49,320 nucleotides of DNA from Verrucomicrobiota bacterium. GTDB lineage: Bacteria; Verrucomicrobiota; Kiritimatiellia; SS1-B-03-39; UBA6053. The notes under the pieces were generated by a model. That model was not told the origin of the DNA, made no database searches, and saw nothing but the letters and a program-made list of their open reading frames with translations. Positions 43,516 through 49,320 of the stretch are shown one piece after another. The stretch spans positions 1 through 49,320 of the forward strand of contig JAFIGC010000027.1 of NCBI GenBank assembly GCA_020831635.1, written 5' to 3'. A program made the translations under genes and the position numbers. Positions within the stretch are counted from its first letter, which is position 1; each line of letters opens with the position of its first letter.

Positions 43516-44233
43516 ACTCCACACCATAAAATTCGCCGGCATCGTTTGCCTGGTTTGCAGCCTCTCCCTCGCGGGCGTGCGCCAAACCCTGCGCCCCATT
43601 CAGTTGGAAAACGAGCGCATGGACAAACAGGTCAACGTGCTCAAGGCTCTGTTCCCGGACTTCGATCCCGATGGAAACGAATTGAGCGAGGCGGATCAAA
43701 TCCGCCTCTTCACCGAAGGACGCATTTTGCGGAGCAACCGGGACTGGATTCAGCGCTACTTCGAAGAATTCATCACCGAAGAAACCGTGGAACTGCCCCG
43801 TGGACGCGAGGGCACGCTGTATCGGCTGAGCCGCGACGGCGAAACCGTCTCCTTTGCATTCCCCGCCGAAGGAAAAGGCCTCTGGTCCACCGTCCACAGC
43901 TATGTGGGCCTGCAACCGGACCTGGCCACCATCCGCGGGGTCACCTTCTTCGATCACGGCGAAACCCCCGGTCTGGGGGGCGAAGCCTCCAAGCCCTGGT
44001 TCCAAAAGAATTTCAAAGGCAAGAAACTGTGGGCGGACGGCGAACCCGTCACCTTGGTCGTGGCCAAAGGTAGCGCCCCCGATGACGGCAGCAACCAGGT
44101 TGACGGCATGAGCGGCGCCACCATTACCGGAAACGGCATTCAGCGCTTCGTGAACACCACCTTCCGACAATACAACGAAACCGTTTTTTCCGCCATGCGC
44201 GATGGCGAAACCGAAATCGAGGGAGATTCCTGA
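43502..44233 (+). CDS. nqrC: Na+-NQR subunit C, FMN-binding
   Basis: This is a 243-residue subunit with one N-terminal membrane helix (about 10-27) and an extracytoplasmic FMN-binding domain. The covalent FMN site is SGAT (204-207), with Thr207 as acceptor in [24 protein letters not shown] (152-162) is the other conserved patch. FMN transfer to NqrB and NqrC needs the ApbE transferase, which is not in this window. The start ATG 43502 lies inside the end of nqrB. Confidence 0.95.
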   Translation: MQKDELHTIKFAGIVCLVCSLSLAGVRQTLRPIQLENERMDKQVNVLKALFPDFDPDGNELSEADQIRLFTEGRILRSNRDWIQRYFEEFITEETVELPRGREGTLYRLSRDGETVSFAFPAEGKGLWSTVHSYVGLQPDLATIRGVTFFDHGETPGLGGEASKPWFQKNFKGKKLWADGEPVTLVVAKGSAPDDGSNQVDGMSGATITGNGIQRFVNTTFRQYNETVFSAMRDGETEIEGDS

Positions 44234-44838
44234 TGGACAAGAAAACCAAAGCCATTGTTTTTGATCCGTTGTCGGACAACAATCCGATTACGGTGCAGAT
44301 GCTGGGTATCTGCTCCGCCCTGGCGGTCACCGCCCAGCTCAACACCGCCTTCATCATGTCCATTGCCGTGATCGTGGTGCTCTGCGCCTCCAACACCATC
44401 ATTTCCCTGATGCGCCACCACATTCCCCCCAAGATCCGCATGATCGTGGAGATGGTGGTCATCGCCTCCCTGGTGATTACCGTGGACCAGGTTCTCAAGG
44501 CCTATGCCTTCGAAGCCAGCAAACAGCTCAGCGTGTTCGTGGGGCTCATCATCACCAACTGTATCGTCATGGGACGGGCCGAAGCCTTCGCCATGCAGAA
44601 CCCGCCCCGCCAAGCCTTCATGGACGGCTTGGGCAACGGACTGGGCTACAGCGCCATCCTCATCATCGTCGGCACCTTCCGCGAATTGATCGGCGCCGGT
44701 ACCCTCTTCGGCGCCCGCGTGTTGCCGGAAAGCTACGACGGCAACGGCCTCATGGTCATCGCGCCGGGGGCCTTCATCATCATCGGCCTCATCATCTGGC
44801 TGCAACGCACCATCACCGGCAAATACGAAGAAGCCTAA
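44233..44838 (+). CDS. nqrD: Na+-NQR subunit D
   Basis: This 201-residue integral membrane subunit has six hydrophobic segments and, with NqrE, holds the intramembrane iron-sulfur site. The family marks are [19 protein letters not shown], the cysteine segment [16 protein letters not shown] and [13 protein letters not shown]. The ATG shares one base with the nqrC stop. The related Rnf subunit RnfE is similar, but the operon content fixes it as NQR. Confidence 0.95.
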   Translation: MDKKTKAIVFDPLSDNNPITVQMLGICSALAVTAQLNTAFIMSIAVIVVLCASNTIISLMRHHIPPKIRMIVEMVVIASLVITVDQVLKAYAFEASKQLSVFVGLIITNCIVMGRAEAFAMQNPPRQAFMDGLGNGLGYSAILIIVGTFRELIGAGTLFGARVLPESYDGNGLMVIAPGAFIIIGLIIWLQRTITGKYEEA

Positions 44839-44856
44839 GGCTTGGAGTGACACAAT

Positions 44857-45462
44857 ATGACTGAATACATTGATATTTTCGTCCGGGCGATTTTCGTCAA
44901 CAACATGATTCTCGCCTACTTTCTGGGGATGTGCTCCTTTTTGGCCCTCTCCAAGAAAGTCGATACCGCCTTCGGCCTCGGCCTCGCGGTCGTCTTCGTG
45001 CTGGGCATCACCACCCCGCTCAACAACATCATCTTCAACCTGCTGTTGAAAGACAACACCCTTGTGCAGGGCGTGGACCTCAGCTTCCTGAACTTTCTCT
45101 GCTTCATTGCCGTGATCGCCAGTACCGTGCAGTTGTTGGAAATGCTGCTGGACCGGTTTTTCCCGCCCCTGTACAACAGTCTGGGGATTTTCCTGCCCCT
45201 GATTACCGTGAACTGCTCCATTCTCGGCGGATCGCTGTTCATGGTGGAACGGGACTACAACTTCGGCCAGTCCATGGCCTTCGGCTTTGGCTCCGGCATG
45301 GGATTTTTCCTCGCCATCATCGCCCTGGCCGGCATTCGCCACAAACTGCGGTACTCCAACATTCCCGATGGACTCCGCGGCCTCGGCATCACCTTTATTC
45401 TCACCGGGCTGATGGCCCTGGGATTCCAGGCCTTCGCCAGCGTCACCCTGCAAGCGCCCTAA
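44857..45462 (+). CDS. nqrE: Na+-NQR subunit E
   Basis: This 201-residue membrane subunit is the partner of NqrD. Characteristic parts are [20 protein letters not shown] at the N-terminus, with the cysteine that helps hold the central iron-sulfur site, and [20 protein letters not shown] with the second cysteine. Six hydrophobic segments are visible. It starts 18 bp after nqrD. Confidence 0.95.
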   Translation: MTEYIDIFVRAIFVNNMILAYFLGMCSFLALSKKVDTAFGLGLAVVFVLGITTPLNNIIFNLLLKDNTLVQGVDLSFLNFLCFIAVIASTVQLLEMLLDRFFPPLYNSLGIFLPLITVNCSILGGSLFMVERDYNFGQSMAFGFGSGMGFFLAIIALAGIRHKLRYSNIPDGLRGLGITFILTGLMALGFQAFASVTLQAP

Positions 45463-45504
45463 ACCATCGCCAAACTTTCGCATCGATCCAAAAAGGTATT
45501 CCTC

Positions 45505-46722
45505 ATGCAACTTATTCTTCTCAGCGTATTGGTTTTCACCGGGGTCATCTGCCTGCTTGTGTACGGGCTGATGGGCGCCTCCAAGGCCCTCTCTCCCGGG
45601 GGCACCGTCACCATTGACATCAACGACGGCAAAAAAATGCTCGAAGTCGAGCCGGGCGCCAGTCTCTTGAGCGCCTTGGCGTCCAACGACATTTTCCTCC
45701 CCTCCGCCTGCGGCGGCGGCGGCACCTGCGCCATGTGCAAATGTCAGGTCAAAGAAGGCGGCGGAGACCTCATCCCCACCGAAAAAAGCCAGATCTCCAA
45801 GCCGGAACAAAAAGTAGGCACCCGGCTGAGTTGTCAGCTCAAAGTCAAGAACGACATGAAAATCCATGTGCCCGACGAGGTCATGGAAATCAAAAAGTTC
45901 GACGGCATCGTGCGCTCCAACCACAACGTGGCCACTTTCATCAAAGAACTTATCATCGACCTGCCCGAAGGCGTGGACCTCAACTTCCAAGCCGGCGGCT
46001 ACATTCAGCTCGACGTGCCCAAATTCGACATCAACTTCAAGGATTTTGATATCGACGAAGAATACCGCGCCGACTGGGATCAATTCAAGCTGTGGGACCT
46101 GCACCTCAAAAACGACGAGGAAGTGTTTCGGGCCTATTCCATGGCCAACCACCCCGCCGAAGGCAACATGGTGATGCTCAACATCCGCATCGCCACCCCG
46201 CCCCGCGGCATGGACGTGCCTCCGGGGATTTGCTCCACCTACGTGTTCAACCTCAAGCCCGGCGACAAGGTCACCGTGTCCGGCCCCTACGGCGAATTTT
46301 TCATTCGCGAGTCCAAACGGGAAATGTGCTACATCGGTGGCGGCGCCGGCATGGCCCCCCTGCGTTCCCACATCTTCCACCTCTTCCACACCCTGAAAAC
46401 CGACCGTAAAGTCAGTTTCTGGTACGGCGGACGTTCCGTGAAGGAATTGTTCTATCTGGAAGATTTCGACGCAATCAAGGCCGAATTCCCCAACTTCGAC
46501 TACACCATCGCCCTCAGCGAGCCCCAGCCCGAAGACAACTGGACCGGCCCCACGGGATTCATTCACCAGGTCTGTCAGGAAATCTATCTCGAAAAACACG
46601 ACGACCCCACCGAAATCGAGTACTACATGTGCGGACCGCCCCCCATGATCGCGGCCGTCAACAACATGCTCTTCAACATGGGCGTGGAAAAGGAAATGAT
46701 CTCTTACGACGAATTCAGCTAA
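45505..46722 (+). CDS. nqrF: Na+-NQR subunit F, NADH-oxidising flavoprotein
   Basis: This is the electron entry subunit, 405 residues. It has an N-terminal membrane anchor (about 3-24) and a ferredoxin-like 2Fe-2S domain with C69, C75, C78 and C110 ([14 protein letters not shown]). It then has an FAD domain ([14 protein letters not shown]) and an NADH-binding domain ([12 protein letters not shown], ending [10 protein letters not shown]). All cofactor residues are present. It is the last gene of the operon and is followed by an extreme G/C homopolymer tract. Confidence 0.97.
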   Translation: MQLILLSVLVFTGVICLLVYGLMGASKALSPGGTVTIDINDGKKMLEVEPGASLLSALASNDIFLPSACGGGGTCAMCKCQVKEGGGDLIPTEKSQISKPEQKVGTRLSCQLKVKNDMKIHVPDEVMEIKKFDGIVRSNHNVATFIKELIIDLPEGVDLNFQAGGYIQLDVPKFDINFKDFDIDEEYRADWDQFKLWDLHLKNDEEVFRAYSMANHPAEGNMVMLNIRIATPPRGMDVPPGICSTYVFNLKPGDKVTVSGPYGEFFIRESKREMCYIGGGAGMAPLRSHIFHLFHTLKTDRKVSFWYGGRSVKELFYLEDFDAIKAEFPNFDYTIALSEPQPEDNWTGPTGFIHQVCQEIYLEKHDDPTEIEYYMCGPPPMIAAVNNMLFNMGVEKEMISYDEFS

Positions 46723-46911
46723 AATTCCCTCTTCCCCCCCCCGGAAAAAAGGGGGCCCCCGCGGGGGGGGCCGGTTTTGGTGGGGGGGGGGGTTTTTGGG
46801 GGGGTGGTGGGGAGTGCGGAGTTCTTCTCCGTCATTCATCACTCGTCATCCGTCATTCGTCATTCGTCATTTCTCCCTTATGGTGGATTTCCACTTGCAC
46901 ATCACTGGATC
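46723..46911. repeat. G/C homopolymer tract and heptamer repeats after nqrF
   Basis: After nqrF a run of 9 C (46734-46742), GG, A6, G5 and C5 is followed by runs of up to 10 or more G (to about 46804). The C-run, A6 and G-run could form a terminator-like hairpin. Then CATTCGT-type heptamers repeat (46831-46872). No gene is present. Homopolymers of this length are also a common place for sequencing error. Confidence 0.6.
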
Positions 46912-46929
46912 ATGGTGTTTGTTCATCAC

Positions 46930-48807
46930 ATGACCCGCCTTCAGAGAACCTGCTTGCTTATTTGCCTGATTCCGCATGTGCTTTTTGCCGAGGCTGGACG
47001 GTTGTCCCCCGCCGTGGAGCGGGCCGCGAGCTATTTGCTCGAACAGGTGGCCGATCCCGATGAAATTTGGATCCTCCCCCCGCGTCGGACCCGTCGTCGC
47101 GTCGGCACCGAGCAAGTGGAAGTCCGTTATCGGGAAGTGGAGGTCGAGGTCCCGATGTACGAAATGATCGAAAGGGAAGTCCTGACGCGACGGAGGGGGG
47201 ATTCCAGCAGTGACGTGGGCGGATTGCAGTCCCGCACCATCCGGGTGCGCGGCGAACAAATCGGCACCCAAACCGTCACCCGCCTGCGCCGGGACCCCGA
47301 AGGACCCATCCGACGCACCGAAAACCGGGTCATCTGGGGCGACGGCGGACCCGACGAATGGATGTCCGGTCTCTTGGGCAGCAACGCCCTCGCGGCGACC
47401 GCCCTCCTGCGCAGCGAACATCCCGAAGCCCGCGAAGCCGTGTCCCCCATGCTCGAATTTTTTCGGGAAACCTTCGAACGACACGGACTCCCCGACCAAA
47501 CCTGGGATCTGGCTTGGTTGATCATTCTCTTCGCGGAAGCCGAGGATCCCTCCCTGCATGAAATGACTGCCAACATGGTCGGCAAACTTATGCTGAGCCA
47601 GGTCCGCAGCGGTCCCGCCGCCGGGCTTTGGGGGCCCATGGCCGTCAGCCCCGAACATCTCGCCGCACTCTGGCGACGCTATTACGACGCCAGTTCCACA
47701 TACAACGACTTGGTGGCGCGCTTCGGGGAATCGCCCACCCGCCGCGCCGATGCCCAACGGGTCGCCGAAGCCGCCACCGCCATGCGGCGGGCCCAGGAAG
47801 CCATTGACGACTATACCTGGACCTACCGTCAGATCCAACCCCACCGCACTTGGATCGATCTGGAAGATGATTTTGGCGATGAGATCCTCCTCCGGGTTCA
47901 GCAGGCCCAGGAATACGTGGTGAACCAACAAACCGCCGACATGGAAAGCACCTGGCTGGCCCTGTATGCCCTCCGAACCGCCCGGGAGCGGAACTTGATT
48001 CCCCGCCAGCTGCCCGCCCCGCCAACGCCGGAACCCACCGCTCGCCGGTCCGCCATGCCCCCTCCCCCGCCCTCCCCGCGGGAAATGCTCTTTCAGACCG
48101 CCCAAACCTTGCGTTTTGCCGCCCACCCCAGCGGCGCCTTCCCGGAAATCAACCACCACCAGCCCGTCACCGCCTTTGATGAAATGAAGGGACTTCCTGG
48201 GGTTCCCATCGGCGATGCGGAATTTCCAAGACTGCCCTCTCCCGGCACCCTGACCAGTACCGCCCAGGGCTATTCCGCCCTCGTGCAACTTGGACGCATC
48301 ATGGGCATGGGCGCACTGCGGCAGCAGGCGCAGGCCATGGTGCGGGCCAAACAAGCGTTGGACGAAAGAATCGACGCAGTCATCGAGGGCGACCATGAAC
48401 TCGTCGGCGGCTCCGGCCTCGGCATTCTCAACCTGTATTTGGCGTTTCTCGACCCCGGACCCGAAATCGCCGCCGCCCCGCGCAACCTCCGTGCAAAGGC
48501 CGCCGAGCACCTTATCCGTCTCCAACGCGATGACGGCAGTATCCGCCCCCTGCCCGAGCAGGATTTCCTCGCCCCCACCGTCTGGCGGCAGCGCATCGAC
48601 AAACTGGAACGTATCCCCAGGGCCTGGACCCAATTCGACTACGCCCAACCGTTCACCAACTTTCCCGACGGCGACCGTTCCCAGGACCGCTCCCGATATT
48701 TTTCCCGATATACTCGCGTCCAACCCGTCCTCACCACCGCCGCCGCCTTGCTGGTACTCGCTGAAGAGCGAAGGGGGACGGAAGTGGTTGATGAAACGGA
48801 GGAGTAA
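46930..48807 (+). CDS. Secreted protein of unknown function with helical-repeat-like body
   Basis: I do not recognise a named family. From ATG 46930 the protein has 625 residues, with a short signal sequence (about 1-20, CLLICLIPHVLFAEA). A strand-rich segment of alternating charged and valine residues (about 45-80, TEQVEVRYREVEVEVPMYE) follows. Then comes a long helical region with repeated motifs such as LGSNALAATALL, ESTWLALYALRTA, STAQGYSALVQLGRI and LTTAAALLVLAEE. The latter recall the alpha-alpha toroid of prenyltransferase/terpene-cyclase-like repeat proteins common in PVC secretomes, but no catalytic DxDD or zinc site is obvious. ATG 46912 is an alternative start. Confidence 0.6.
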   Translation: MTRLQRTCLLICLIPHVLFAEAGRLSPAVERAASYLLEQVADPDEIWILPPRRTRRRVGTEQVEVRYREVEVEVPMYEMIEREVLTRRRGDSSSDVGGLQSRTIRVRGEQIGTQTVTRLRRDPEGPIRRTENRVIWGDGGPDEWMSGLLGSNALAATALLRSEHPEAREAVSPMLEFFRETFERHGLPDQTWDLAWLIILFAEAEDPSLHEMTANMVGKLMLSQVRSGPAAGLWGPMAVSPEHLAALWRRYYDASSTYNDLVARFGESPTRRADAQRVAEAATAMRRAQEAIDDYTWTYRQIQPHRTWIDLEDDFGDEILLRVQQAQEYVVNQQTADMESTWLALYALRTARERNLIPRQLPAPPTPEPTARRSAMPPPPPSPREMLFQTAQTLRFAAHPSGAFPEINHHQPVTAFDEMKGLPGVPIGDAEFPRLPSPGTLTSTAQGYSALVQLGRIMGMGALRQQAQAMVRAKQALDERIDAVIEGDHELVGGSGLGILNLYLAFLDPGPEIAAAPRNLRAKAAEHLIRLQRDDGSIRPLPEQDFLAPTVWRQRIDKLERIPRAWTQFDYAQPFTNFPDGDRSQDRSRYFSRYTRVQPVLTTAAALLVLAEERRGTEVVDETEE

Positions 48808-48813
48808 AATCAA

Positions 48814-49095
48814 TCATTGCCGTTTTGCTGGGTCCTGTTGGTCATAGTAGGTTTCCCGTTCCCGCTCAATTTGGGCAGACATACTGTAGAAGCGCAAGTC
48901 AACACCGTCCGCCCGCGAAAGCAACAAGTCGGTGAGGGCCCGGGCAATGCGTTCGTTTCCATCCTCAAAAGGATGAATGGTCAGAAAATACAGGCGCAGC
49001 ACCCCGGCATGAAGAAACGGATCCCGGTCTAAACGCGTCTCGAATTCATGCATAAAGCGGTCCATTTCATGGGGAACCCGGTCGACATGTGGCGC
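48814..49095 (-). pseudogene. Fic-domain protein remnant
   Basis: The minus-strand frame contains the core of a Fic (AMP-transferase-type) domain: RVPHEMDRFMHEF, then LRLYFLTIHPFEDGNERIAR, then FYSMSAQIERERETYYD. The active motif HPFxDGNGR has Glu in place of the second Gly (DGNER). The usual N-terminal half is missing; upstream of about 49095 the frame runs through palindromic repeats. The C-terminus stops about 100 residues early, just after YYDQ. This is best read as a decayed gene trimmed at both ends, convergent with the secreted-protein gene. Confidence 0.65.
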
Positions 49096-49123
49096 TTGGG
49101 TATGTAAGGCATAATCACCGCAT

Positions 49124-49212
49124 CTTTTGCGGTGTTTATACCCCGCATTCACCGCAAAAGCAAGGTTTCCGAGCGTCGGAAGCCGTTTTCCCGGGTCTTC
49201 CGACGCTCGGAA
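49124..49212. repeat. Cluster of nested palindromes beside the Fic remnant
   Basis: CTTTTGCGGTG (49124-49134) and CACCGCAAAAG (49150-49160) are exact inverted repeats. Next to them TTCCGA-GCG-TCGGAA (49167-49181) and TTCCGA-CGC-TCGGAA (49198-49212) are each palindromic and are also reverse complements of each other. The TTCCGA/TCGGAA arms are the same as at 5423-5468. Confidence 0.75.
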
Positions 49213-49270
49213 AACACGGAGGATTGGAACAGAAGCACGCAAAGAGAGCAAAGGCAAATCCACCGCATTT

Positions 49271-49308
49271 CCCTCTGCGCCCTCCGCGCCCTCCTGTTCA
49301 AAAAATTC
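49271..49308. repeat. Second copy of the CCTCCGCG-GTTCAAAAA element
   Basis: CCCTCTGCGCCCTCCGCGCC through GTTCAAAAAATTC matches 34711-34747 with a few changes. It is preceded by ACGCAAAGAGAGCAAAGG-type sequence (49237-49253), also repeat-like. The window ends within this non-coding stretch. Confidence 0.65.
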
Positions 49309-49320
49309 GGCGGACTGGAA

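Noticed and set aside
44140-46842. A 900-residue minus-strand open frame opposite nqrD-nqrF
   Set aside because: The plus strand encodes unmistakable NQR subunits; the antisense frame is rich in H, D, E and G as expected from codon shadowing.
46831-46872. Heptamer repeats as a small CRISPR array
   Set aside because: Units are 7 bp, contiguous and degenerate, with no spacers.

Overview
The window looks like a chromosome segment of a GC-rich bacterium of the Planctomycetota-Verrucomicrobiota-Chlamydiota (PVC) group, most likely Verrucomicrobiota or Kiritimatiellota. This is an inference, not a search result. It rests on the style of the tyrosine integrase, the mix of a complete Na+-NQR operon with a membrane pyrophosphatase, a XylR-like regulator, and many palindromic or low-complexity intergenic repeats of the kind I associate with those genomes.

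Region 1 (1-21.2 kb) is an accessory, defence-rich island. A type I restriction-modification locus (hsdM with a missing 5' end, hsdS, hsdR) has four kinds of extra gene between its own genes: an AlbA_2/ATPase regulator, a candidate HEPN RNase, an AAA ATPase of the kind usually paired with a subtilisin-like protease, and an AbiEi/AbiEii toxin-antitoxin pair. Facing it on the minus strand is a second operon: a DUF6361-like protein, a phospholipase-D-fold protein, a large SF2 helicase and a CoiA-like protein. Its first three genes resemble the Azaca defence system as I remember it. The island ends with a tyrosine integrase broken by one in-frame amber codon, next to a tRNA-Gly(TCC) gene that is the obvious attachment site.

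Region 2 (21.2-25.9 kb) holds small host modules: a GYF-YjgN (DUF898) membrane protein with an M48 metalloprotease, a VapBC-type toxin-antitoxin pair with a palindromic promoter, a TIGR01777 epimerase-like protein and a truncated haemoglobin.

Region 3 (25.9-34.6 kb) is a tightly packed housekeeping run: ftsH, folP, cdaA (c-di-AMP synthase), a YbbR/CdaR protein, a TPR protein, hppA and a PhnP-like metallo-beta-lactamase protein, followed by an internally deleted Smr-domain remnant.

Region 4 (34.8-40.6 kb) has a XylR/AraC-type regulator divergent from gmd-fcl (GDP-L-fucose synthesis), and a minus-strand DUF3015-DUF4105 envelope pair.

Region 5 (40.8-46.7 kb) is the complete nqrABCDEF operon with a good sigma70-type promoter. 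With a K+-dependent type pyrophosphatase nearby, sodium-based energetics is likely. The right end holds a secreted helical-repeat-like protein and a Fic-domain remnant buried in palindromic repeats.

Dispersed repeats recur across the window and sometimes enter reading frames: TTCCGA-N3-TCGGAA palindromes, CGGGGCCTGTCCCCG elements, a REP-like block inside hsdR, and heptamer repeats. Long antisense open frames over the GC-rich genes were treated as shadows.
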